The notes beneath the pieces are model-generated. The model saw only the letters and a list, made by a program, of their open reading frames with translations, made no database searches and had not been told where the DNA came from. 23,661 bases of DNA from Xanthomarina sp035306605. Lineage in GTDB: Bacteria; Bacteroidota; Bacteroidia; Flavobacteriales; Flavobacteriaceae. The first letter of the stretch is position 1. Each line of letters starts with the position of its first letter. Shown piece by piece: positions 6,236 to 13,079 of the stretch. The stretch lies in NCBI GenBank assembly GCA_035306605.1, contig DATGNR010000061.1, one strand, 5' to 3'. The translations under genes were made by a program, and so were the position numbers.

Positions 6236-7186
6236 ATGAGTGTTGTTTGGATTGTACTTGGTTTAACTTTATTAGTTGTTGGAGGAGAATTTTTAGTTCG
6301 TTCTTCTGTAGCTTTATCTCTTAAATTTAATATTTCCAAATTAGTAATAGGGATGACTGTCGTGTCCTTTGCTACTTCTGCTCCAGAACTTTTGGTTAGT
6401 TTACAAGCTGCTCTCGATGGTTCACCAGATATAGCTTTAGGGAATGTTATTGGGTCTAATATTGCTAATATAGGTTTGGTTTTAGGTATTACTGCTGTTA
6501 TTTCGCCCTTAGCTATTAGTAGTGATTTTTACAAACTTAATTGGCCCATGATGATGCTATTGTCAGTGGCTTTATACTTCCTCTTAAAAAGTGGAGGGGT
6601 TTTAGATTTTAAGGAGGGCTTGGTGCTTTTCCTTTCATTGATTATTTTCCTAGTCGTTTTAATTAGACGTTCCAAAGGAGCTCCAATGGAGTCTGTTGAA
6701 GAGGTTGATGAGGCCTTGGAGAAAACATCGAATTTTAAAATTTTTGTTTGGTTGCTAATTGGAGGTGCAGCGCTATACTTTGGTAGTGATTGGTTGGTGT
6801 TTGGAGCCAAAGAAATGGCTCTTTCATACGGTGTAAGCGAACGAGTAATCTCCGTTACTATGGTGGCTGTTGGAACTAGTGTGCCGGAGCTAGCTGCTTC
6901 AGTAATTGCTGCTCTAAAACAGGAGAAAGCAATTTCTCTTGGAAACCTAATAGGTTCTAATATCTTTAATATTTCTTCTGTTCTTGGTATAACCGCCATG
7001 ATTCATCCTATTGCCTTAGCCAATACAAAATTACTTACAAATGACATTTTCTGGATGATTGGTTTTTCGGCCATTCTAATACCATTAATGATGTTGCCTA
7101 AAAGATTTGAAATTGGACGTTTGAAAGGATTCCTTATTCTTGGAGCTTATATCGTTTTTGTTTATTTGACCATTTCCTTAGATTAA
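6236..7186 (+). CDS. Calcium/sodium antiporter, CaCA family (YrbG-like)
   Basis: I start the gene at 6236 (MSVVWIVLGL, 316 residues), because the upstream ATG at 6185 lies within the promoter and would add 17 very basic residues ahead of the first membrane helix. The protein has about ten hydrophobic segments and the two alpha repeats of the CaCA family: one at about 38-86 with SFATSAPELL and GNVIGSNIANIG, one at about 206-251 with AVGTSVPELA and GNLIGSNIFNIS. The paired Glu residues (E51 and E218) and Asn residues of these repeats form the ion-binding site in family structures. A charged cytoplasmic loop (about 144-167) separates the halves. It is an inner-membrane exchanger that swaps Ca2+ for Na+ (or K+); direction and preferred ion cannot be read from sequence. 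It appears to be monocistronic. Confidence 0.93.
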   Translation: MSVVWIVLGLTLLVVGGEFLVRSSVALSLKFNISKLVIGMTVVSFATSAPELLVSLQAALDGSPDIALGNVIGSNIANIGLVLGITAVISPLAISSDFYKLNWPMMMLLSVALYFLLKSGGVLDFKEGLVLFLSLIIFLVVLIRRSKGAPMESVEEVDEALEKTSNFKIFVWLLIGGAALYFGSDWLVFGAKEMALSYGVSERVISVTMVAVGTSVPELAASVIAALKQEKAISLGNLIGSNIFNISSVLGITAMIHPIALANTKLLTNDIFWMIGFSAILIPLMMLPKRFEIGRLKGFLILGAYIVFVYLTISLD

Positions 7187-7227
7187 ATAGGGGTTGGTGT
7201 GTGTAATATGTGTTTTATTTAGGTTGA

Positions 7228-7245
7228 CCCCTATATTTTTAGGGG
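7228..7245. promoter_or_regulatory. CCCCTA-N6-TAGGGG dyad upstream of glnN, candidate operator
   Basis: CCCCTA (7228-7233) and TAGGGG (7240-7245) are separated by TATTTT; a third half-site TAGGGG lies at 7188-7193, just after the antiporter stop. The centre is about 52 bp upstream of the expected transcription start of glnN, where an activator would bind. The right arm extends to TAGGGGG. I infer a nitrogen-responsive regulator. Confidence 0.55.
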
Positions 7246-7274
7246 GTATGTGTCGGAGAAAGTGATTTTTTTCA

Positions 7275-7282
7275 TAAATTTG
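7275..7282 (+). promoter_or_regulatory. -7 box of glnN
   Basis: TAAATTTG fits TAnnTTTG and lies 33 bp before the ATG. The -33 position has no TTTG, which fits a promoter that needs an activator. Confidence 0.6.
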
Positions 7283-7315
7283 CCATGTTAAAACTCACAA
7301 CTAAAATAAAACACT

Positions 7316-9508
7316 ATGTCCACACTAAGATTTCACGCTATTAAGAAAGCTCTTAATAAGAAACCCATTGTAATTGAGGAAAATGAACGCAGATCAGCCC
7401 TTTTTGGCAGAAATGTTTTCAATGAAGATAAAATGCGTCAGTATCTTACAAAAGAGGCTTTCACAAGTGTTATGGATGCTATTTTAAATGGCTCTAAAAT
7501 TGATAGACACGTAGCAGATCATATTTCTACAGGTATGAAAGAGTGGGCTATATCAAAAGGAGTTACACATTATACGCATTGGTTTCAGCCTTTAACAGGG
7601 GCAACCGCTGAAAAGCATGATGCTTTTTTTGAGCCTATAGGTAATGGTCGTGCCATTGAAAAATTTGGAGGTGGACAGTTAGTACAGCAGGAGCCAGATG
7701 CATCTAGTTTTCCAAACGGAGGAATAAGAAATACTTTTGAAGCTCGTGGTTACACAGCTTGGGATCCAACTTCTCCAGCTTTTATTTACGGTACAACTTT
7801 ATGTATTCCAACCGTTTTTGTGGCTTATACTGGTGAGGCTTTAGATTATAAAACGCCTTTATTGCGTGCTTTACAAGCTATTGATGCCGCAGCAGTGGAT
7901 GTGTGTAAATACTTCGATAAAAATGTAAAAAAAGTAAACACGTCTTTGGGGTGGGAGCAAGAGTACTTTTTAATAGATCGTGGTTTAGCAGCTTCTAGAC
8001 CAGATATTCTATTAACAGGAAGAACTCTATTAGGACATTCTTCGGCAAAAGGGCAGCAGTTAGACGATCATTATTTTGGTACCATTCCAATGCGCGCTAT
8101 GCAATTTATGCGAGACTTGGAAACGGAGTGTATGTTGCTTGGAATTCCTGTTAAAACACGTCATAACGAAGTAGCTCCAAACCAATTTGAGCTAGCGCCA
8201 GTTTACGACGAGGCTAACTTGGCAGTAGATCACAACTCTTTACTTATGGATTTGATGAGTAGGGTGGCAGAGCGTCACGATTTTAAGGTTTTGTTTCATG
8301 AAAAACCTTTTAAAGGTGTTAATGGTTCAGGAAAACATAACAACTGGAGCTTGAGTACCGATACAGGAGTAAATTTATTGAGTCCAGGAAAGACGCCAAT
8401 GAGCAATCTTCAATTTTTGACCTTCTTTATTAATACTATAAAAGCCGTAAACGACAATGAAGAGTTAGTAAGGGCTTCAATAGCTTCTGCGAGTAACGAT
8501 CATCGGTTAGGAGCCAACGAGGCGCCTCCGGCTATTATATCTGTTTTTATTGGAGAACAACTAACAAGGGTTCTAGACGAATTGGAAAATGTGACGAATG
8601 GTAAGCTTTCACCAGAAGAGAAAACGGATCTGAAGTTGAATGTTGTTGGTAAAATTCCAGAAATCTTATTAGATAATACAGATAGAAATAGAACATCGTC
8701 TTTTGCTTTTACCGGTAATAAATTTGAATTTAGAGCTGTTGGATCTACGGCTAACTGTGGGAAGCCTATGACGGTTTTAAGTACGATAGTTGCTAGTCAG
8801 TTGGTAGCGTTTAAAGCTGAGGTTGATGCTTTAATAGATAAAAAAGGTAAAGGACTAAAGAAGGATGAAGCTATCTTTAATGTGTTAAGGGAATACATTA
8901 AAAAGTCCAAAAATATTCTATTTGAAGGAAATGGTTATGGTGAAGAATGGGAGATAGAAGCCAAGAAAAGAGGGTTAAGTAATTACAAAACCACACCTGA
9001 AGCTTTGAAAGCTAAGATTTCTGAAAAAACGATTAAGATGTTTGAAGATTTAAATGTTTTAAATCGTGTTGAAAGCATATCTCGTTACGAAGTAGAAATG
9101 GAGGATTATGTTATGCATATTCAAATAGAGGGTAGAGTTTTAGGTGATATTGCTAGGAATCACGTAGTTCCTATAGCGGTTAAGTATCAAAATGTATTGA
9201 TTGAAAATGTAAGAGGTTTAAAGGAAATATATGGAGACGGGTTTAAGAAGCTTGCTGAAGAGCAGATGACTTTAATAGAAGAAATTTCTGGGCATATTGC
9301 ATCAATTAACTCTAATGTAACCAAAATGATTAACGCAAGAAAAGAAGCTAATCGTATTGAATGTATAGAGGAAAAGGCAGATGCTTATTGCTATAAAGTA
9401 AAGCCGTTTTTCGATGAAATAAGATATCATTGTGATAAATTGGAATTATTGGTGGACGACGAGCTTTGGCCGCTAACAAAATACAGAGAGTTGTTGTTTA
9501 CAAAATAA
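7316..9508 (+). CDS. glnN: Glutamine synthetase type III
   Basis: The 730-residue length is typical of GSIII (about 725 residues), much longer than GSI or GSII. The enzyme joins ammonium to glutamate with ATP to give glutamine and works as a cytoplasmic dodecamer. Active-site blocks in order are GWEQEYFLID (212-221, metal-binding Glu), RHNEVAPNQFELAPVY (282-297), HEKPFKGVNGSGKHNNWSL (328-346, the catalytic-loop GSGKHNNWS block), HRLGANEAPPAIISVF (396-411) and FAFTGNKFEFRAVGS (463-477, with the substrate- and ATP-binding Arg). The GSIII-specific N-terminal part contains HWFQPLTGATAEKHD (88-102). The C-terminal helical region runs from about 500 to 730. It is monocistronic with its own promoter, upstream dyad and strong terminator. 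No GSI-type adenylylation site is expected in this family, so control is probably transcriptional or by feedback. Confidence 0.97.
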   Translation: MSTLRFHAIKKALNKKPIVIEENERRSALFGRNVFNEDKMRQYLTKEAFTSVMDAILNGSKIDRHVADHISTGMKEWAISKGVTHYTHWFQPLTGATAEKHDAFFEPIGNGRAIEKFGGGQLVQQEPDASSFPNGGIRNTFEARGYTAWDPTSPAFIYGTTLCIPTVFVAYTGEALDYKTPLLRALQAIDAAAVDVCKYFDKNVKKVNTSLGWEQEYFLIDRGLAASRPDILLTGRTLLGHSSAKGQQLDDHYFGTIPMRAMQFMRDLETECMLLGIPVKTRHNEVAPNQFELAPVYDEANLAVDHNSLLMDLMSRVAERHDFKVLFHEKPFKGVNGSGKHNNWSLSTDTGVNLLSPGKTPMSNLQFLTFFINTIKAVNDNEELVRASIASASNDHRLGANEAPPAIISVFIGEQLTRVLDELENVTNGKLSPEEKTDLKLNVVGKIPEILLDNTDRNRTSSFAFTGNKFEFRAVGSTANCGKPMTVLSTIVASQLVAFKAEVDALIDKKGKGLKKDEAIFNVLREYIKKSKNILFEGNGYGEEWEIEAKKRGLSNYKTTPEALKAKISEKTIKMFEDLNVLNRVESISRYEVEMEDYVMHIQIEGRVLGDIARNHVVPIAVKYQNVLIENVRGLKEIYGDGFKKLAEEQMTLIEEISGHIASINSNVTKMINARKEANRIECIEEKADAYCYKVKPFFDEIRYHCDKLELLVDDELWPLTKYRELLFTK

Positions 9509-9533
9509 TTTTCACTCATAATAATGTCATTTT

Positions 9534-9562
9534 AAAGAGCTCTGACTGTCAGAGCTCTTTTT
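9534..9562 (+). terminator. Intrinsic terminator of glnN
   Basis: AAAGAGCTCTGA (9534-9545) pairs perfectly with TCAGAGCTCTTT (9549-9560) around CTG and is followed by T's. It lies 25 bp after the stop. Confidence 0.93.
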
Positions 9563-9689
9563 GATTTTAAGGTAAAAATTGTATTTTATCTATTTAATAT
9601 GTAAGTTAACGAAAAGATGGTATAATGTCTATGGAGTGTGTTGATTTTTAGTATTTTAGTGGTGCTATTAATCAATTATACAATTTAAC

Positions 9690-9815
9690 ATGAAAAGGCT
9701 AATAATAAGTGTTCTTATGCTTATGGCAGCTACCTTCATATTCTCGCAAAGAACTAGCGATGCAAAGGAGGAGATGCGGAAAGACTTAGTTGTCCACCAA
9801 CAAACAAAATATTAG
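9690..9815 (+). CDS. Tiny secreted peptide or remnant of a secreted protein (41 residues)
   Basis: The ORF begins MKRLIISVLMLMAATFIFSQ, which has the features of a Bacteroidetes signal peptide (basic start, hydrophobic core, cleavage before Gln), followed by only about 22 polar residues ending VVHQQTKY. Flavobacteria encode many short periplasmic proteins with such starts, so this could be a real small protein. It could equally be the 5' remnant of a longer gene: no obvious continuation was seen in the other frames after the stop. No Shine-Dalgarno sequence or strong promoter box was found. Confidence 0.35.
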   Translation: MKRLIISVLMLMAATFIFSQRTSDAKEEMRKDLVVHQQTKY

Positions 9816-9896
9816 ATTTTTATTTAATTAATTGTTCGGGGATTTAATAAACAATAGGTTTATTTAAATGAAATCTTTTATTAAAGATTTAAAGAA

Positions 9897-9942
9897 AATA
9901 CTAGTTATGTAAAGAAAGAAGATTTTCTACGTAACTAGTATT
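9897..9942. repeat. 15-bp hairpin with 16-nt loop
   Basis: AATACTAGTTATGTA (9897-9911) pairs with TACGTAACTAGTATT (9928-9942), the only imperfection being a T-G position. The right arm ends in TT and is followed by TCTGTTT, a poor U-tract, so it is a weak terminator candidate at best. No gene lies directly before it except the 41-residue ORF. Confidence 0.6.
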
Positions 9943-10054
9943 TCTGTTTATAAACGAAAAGTTTTCTTTCGCGCTGTTTTCTGTTGTTTGTCATTTATTT
10001 GTGTTTAGAATTTGTCCTGAATTTTATCGGTTCAATGAAAACCAACGATAGAAT

Positions 10055-10711
10055 ATGAAAAACTCAAATCATTATATCAAACTACTTTTTATCCTGTCTT
10101 TTGGGTTGGGGTGTTGTTTTAATGCTTGGGCTCAAAAAAGTAAATACAACCAACGCGAGTTTAATAAATTAAGGGCCAATAACGTTGTGGAGGGGGCTTT
10201 CGGTTCCGCAGTGCCTAATGGAGATTATCCCGACCCTATGTTTGAAGTGTTTATGCGTATTGGTTATAAACGGTACGTTATTAATCATCTTAATATTAAT
10301 GTAAGTTATAATAAGTTCAACTTGGCTTTTAAGGATGTTTTTAATGAAGGATTTATGTCTTTTGATGTGAATCTAGAAGCGACCCTTTTTCCTTACGATA
10401 AATTTACCCCATATATTTATGTAGGAGGAGGTGTGCATGCTTCTAATTATTTAAAAACCTCCGAAGCTAAAATGCAAGGAGGTGTTGGATTGGAATACAT
10501 AATTTCAGATGGTGTAGGAGTTAAAATATTTTCTGATTATAATGAAGTTTTTAGTGATGAAGTAGATGGGAATGTTTATGGAGCGTCAAATGATGTTTAT
10601 TGGAGAATGGCCATTGGTCTTAATTTCTATTTTGGAGCTTCTAAAAGAAAAGTTAAATCTAAGCGGAATGTGCCTACAATTATCAATTCCAATCAGATTA
10701 TTAACAAATAA
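10055..10711 (+). CDS. Predicted outer-membrane beta-barrel protein
   Basis: The 218-residue protein has a signal peptide with probable cleavage after AWA (residue 26, before QKSK). After a short linker the body alternates short amphipathic strands with turns, for example FMRIGYKRYV, INVSYNKFNLAF, FMSFDVNLEATLF, TPYIYVGGGVHAS, GGVGLEYIIS and WRMAIGLNFYFG, which suggests an eight-stranded OmpA- or OmpX-like barrel. The strong aromatic strand end YFG (around 194) is followed by a basic tail of about 24 residues (KRKVKSKRNVPT) rather than ending in Phe, which is unusual for a simple barrel. Similar barrels occur as C-terminal halves of CsgG-like proteins in Flavobacteria, but no CsgG part is present. 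Exact function is unknown. It lies 40 bp before purM, which has its own -7 box. Confidence 0.7.
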   Translation: MKNSNHYIKLLFILSFGLGCCFNAWAQKSKYNQREFNKLRANNVVEGAFGSAVPNGDYPDPMFEVFMRIGYKRYVINHLNINVSYNKFNLAFKDVFNEGFMSFDVNLEATLFPYDKFTPYIYVGGGVHASNYLKTSEAKMQGGVGLEYIISDGVGVKIFSDYNEVFSDEVDGNVYGASNDVYWRMAIGLNFYFGASKRKVKSKRNVPTIINSNQIINK

Positions 10712-10726
10712 GTAGATTACAATTGC

Positions 10727-10734
10727 TATTTTTG
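10727..10734 (+). promoter_or_regulatory. -7 box of purM
   Basis: TATTTTTG fits TAnnTTTG and lies 17 bp before the ATG. No clear -33 element is visible. Confidence 0.5.
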
Positions 10735-10751
10735 CACTTCAATTCAATTTT

Positions 10752-11930
10752 ATGAGTGGAGAAATAAGTAAAAGATATTCGCAAAGAGGTGTTTCGGCCT
10801 CTAAAGAAGATGTACACAACGCCATTAAAAACATCGATAAAGGCCTTTTCCCTAAAGCCTTTTGTAAAATTGTTCCAGATTATTTAACAAATAGCAGTGA
10901 GCATTGCTTGGTTATGCATGCAGATGGAGCTGGAACCAAAAGTTCTTTAGCTTATATGTATTGGAAAGAAACTGGCGATCTATCCGTTTGGAAAGGAATT
11001 GCTCAGGATGCATTAATTATGAATGTGGACGATTTGCTTTGTGTAGGAGCAACCGATCATATTATGTTATCTTCCACCATTGGAAGAAATAAAAATTTAA
11101 TTCCAGGTGAAGTTATTTCAGCCATAATTAATGGTACTGAAGAGCTTATTTCAGAATTGAAATCGTTTGGAGTAACTATTCATTCTACAGGAGGTGAAAC
11201 TGCCGATGTGGGTGATTTGGTTAGAACTATCATTGTGGATTCTACGGTTACTGCTAGGCTAAAACGTAGCGATGTTATAGATAATGCTAATATACAGCCA
11301 GGAGATGTTATTGTGGGGCTTGAGTCCTTTGGACAGGCTTCTTACGAAAAAGAATACAATGGCGGGATGGGAAGTAATGGTTTAACTTCAGCTAGACACG
11401 ATGTGTTTCATAAATATTTAGCAGAAAAATATCCAGAAAGTTATGATGCTTCTGTGCCTGAAGATTTGGTTTATTCCGGACAGGTAAAATTAACAGATGC
11501 GGTTAAGGATTCTCCTATTGATGCCGGTAAATTAGTTTTATCACCAACAAGGACTTATGCTCCAATTATTAAAAAAATATTATCTCAATTTAAAGGTGAT
11601 ACCATCCACGGAATGATCCATTGCAGTGGAGGTGCTCAAACTAAAATACTTCACTTTATTGATGAACTTCATATTATAAAAGATAATATGTTTCCAGTTC
11701 CTCCGTTGTTTAAGCTTATTCAAGAGCAATCTAAAACAGATTGGAAAGAAATGTACCAAGTGTTTAATTGTGGACACCGTATGGAGCTGTATGTTTCACC
11801 GGAAGTTGCTCAAGATGTTATTGCCATTTCAAAGTCGTTTCAGGTAGATGCTAAAATTATTGGACGTGTAGAGGCTTCAGATAAAAAGAAGCTAACCATT
11901 ACTAGCGAGTTTGGAGTGTTTAATTATTAA
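10752..11930 (+). CDS. purM: Phosphoribosylformylglycinamidine cyclo-ligase (AIR synthase)
   Basis: The 392-residue protein has the ATP-dependent AIR synthase fold. HADGAGTKSSLAY (56-68) is the N-terminal nucleotide and substrate loop. DALIMNVDDLLCVGA (86-100) and the Gly-rich segment STGGETADVGDLV (145-157, the counterpart of GGETAEMPG) follow. The C-terminal AIRS_C half runs from about 180, with VIVGLESFGQASY and IHCSGGAQTKI. It converts FGAM to AIR with ATP, the fifth step of IMP synthesis, in the cytoplasm. The form is somewhat longer than the E. coli enzyme (about 345 residues), which is usual in Bacteroidetes. The next gene begins 18 bp after the stop, so the two are probably co-transcribed. 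A related AIRS-fold protein such as SelD or ThiL is unlikely given the motif set. Confidence 0.92.
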   Translation: MSGEISKRYSQRGVSASKEDVHNAIKNIDKGLFPKAFCKIVPDYLTNSSEHCLVMHADGAGTKSSLAYMYWKETGDLSVWKGIAQDALIMNVDDLLCVGATDHIMLSSTIGRNKNLIPGEVISAIINGTEELISELKSFGVTIHSTGGETADVGDLVRTIIVDSTVTARLKRSDVIDNANIQPGDVIVGLESFGQASYEKEYNGGMGSNGLTSARHDVFHKYLAEKYPESYDASVPEDLVYSGQVKLTDAVKDSPIDAGKLVLSPTRTYAPIIKKILSQFKGDTIHGMIHCSGGAQTKILHFIDELHIIKDNMFPVPPLFKLIQEQSKTDWKEMYQVFNCGHRMELYVSPEVAQDVIAISKSFQVDAKIIGRVEASDKKKLTITSEFGVFNY

Positions 11931-11948
11931 GTTTAAAATTACGGCCTA

Positions 11949-12902
11949 GTGAAGAAGATTGTATTTGTTTTATTTCTAATTAGTTTTCAATTTGCTTTTG
12001 CGCAACCGGATTCTTTATATTTTAAAATAGAGAACATCAATGTTCCAAAATGGACCCACAAAAACAAAGCAAGTTTGCTTGTGAGTGAAGTGGCTTTTGT
12101 GAACTGGAACGCTGGTGGTAGTAATTCTATTTCCTCCTTAGTAAGTTTTGAAAGCGCTTTAAAATACAGATATAAGCATTTGATTTGGAGTAGTTTGTTA
12201 GTAACTCGTTATGGGGTTAATAAACAAGAAGATCAAGGCCTTAAAAAAACTGATGATATTATTGATATTAGTTCAACTCTAGGATTTAAAAGAGATGAAT
12301 ACACCAATTGGTATTATTCAGCTAGATTTAATTTTAAATCACAGTTTACTGCTGGATATAATTATCCAGATGAAACCAATGTTTTGTCTAGGTTTATGGC
12401 TCCAGGTTATTTGTTTGTTGGGGGAGGAATTGAATACGGTAAGAATATCGATAAATTCTCTATGTACTTTTCTCCGTTAACAATGAAAACAACCTTTGTA
12501 TTAGATTCTAAATTGGCTAATGCAGGGTCTTTTGGGGTTACCCCAGCTGTTTATGACGAAGAAGGCAATGTGCTTGTAGAAGGGCAGCGTGTTCGAAATG
12601 AGGTGGGAATCCTGTTAACAAGTTCTTACGAATCTCAAATTTTTGAAAATGTTTTTCTTGGTAATTATGTGAGTTTTTATTCCGATTATTTAAACGATTT
12701 TGGGAATATTGATGTGGATTGGCAAGTGAACTTAGATTTTAAAGTCAATAATTTTATTAAAGCCAATTTAGGGTCGCATCTTAAATACGATAACGATATA
12801 AAGACACAAGTTGAAACACCTGTTGATGGTGAGTACGAAACCAAGGGAGCTAAGGCTCAATGGAAGCAATTGCTGGGTGTTGGTGTTGTTGTTGACTTCT
12901 AA
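11949..12902 (+). CDS. DUF3078 family outer-membrane protein
   Basis: The 317-residue protein begins with GTG (the only start that keeps the whole signal peptide, MKKIVFVLFLISFQFAFA, cleaved before QPD). The mature part matches DUF3078: an N-terminal block with VNWNAGGSNSISSLVSF (about 51-67), then repeated amphipathic strands with W, Y and F at the borders and a final strand GVGVVVDF ending in Phe, the classical outer-membrane barrel terminus. The biochemical role of DUF3078 proteins is not known. It follows purM by 18 bp, which suggests co-transcription, though no functional link to purine synthesis is evident. A GTTAAC-containing dyad follows 12 bp after the stop. Confidence 0.85.
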   Translation: MKKIVFVLFLISFQFAFAQPDSLYFKIENINVPKWTHKNKASLLVSEVAFVNWNAGGSNSISSLVSFESALKYRYKHLIWSSLLVTRYGVNKQEDQGLKKTDDIIDISSTLGFKRDEYTNWYYSARFNFKSQFTAGYNYPDETNVLSRFMAPGYLFVGGGIEYGKNIDKFSMYFSPLTMKTTFVLDSKLANAGSFGVTPAVYDEEGNVLVEGQRVRNEVGILLTSSYESQIFENVFLGNYVSFYSDYLNDFGNIDVDWQVNLDFKVNNFIKANLGSHLKYDNDIKTQVETPVDGEYETKGAKAQWKQLLGVGVVVDF

Positions 12903-12914
12903 TAAAAATATAAA

Positions 12915-12942
12915 ATTTGTTAACTTTTTGTTGTTAACAAAT
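12915..12942. repeat. Dyad ATTTGTTAAC-N8-GTTAACAAAT between DUF3078 gene and nrdJ
   Basis: The arms 12915-12924 and 12933-12942 are perfect 10-bp inverted copies. No U-run follows, only ATCTATTG. It may be a weak terminator for the purM-DUF3078 unit or an operator, 138 bp upstream of nrdJ. Confidence 0.55.
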
Positions 12943-13079
12943 ATCTATTGCTCTGATTATTAAGTTTGTATCTATTTTTCTTGAAAACTTTTTTGTTTGC
13001 TTCATTTTTTAAGTGGAAAATATTTGCGTACTTTACACATTGGTAAAATTATCAATTTATTGTAAAAACAGATTAAAAA

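Larger units (their letters stand above)
9563..10054. other. Near-empty 490-bp stretch between glnN and the next gene
   Basis: This stretch holds one tiny ORF with a signal-peptide-like start (9690-9815), an 8-bp inverted repeat AAATCTTT/AAAGATTT (9871-9890) and a 15-bp hairpin (9897-9942). Both strands were read without finding another convincing coding region. It may contain a decayed gene, a small RNA, or only regulatory DNA for the downstream gene. Confidence 0.5.

Noticed and set aside
6529..6999. Long minus-strand open frame (156 codons) inside the antiporter gene
   Set aside because: It lies antisense within a clear membrane-transporter gene; its Ser/Thr/Pro-rich translation is a shadow of the hydrophobic codons on the other strand.
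12903..13079. Cobalamin riboswitch upstream of nrdJ
   Set aside because: The 177-nt leader lacks the B12-box-like conserved core and the multi-stem structure; the single dyad is not enough. The icmF leader is too short as well.
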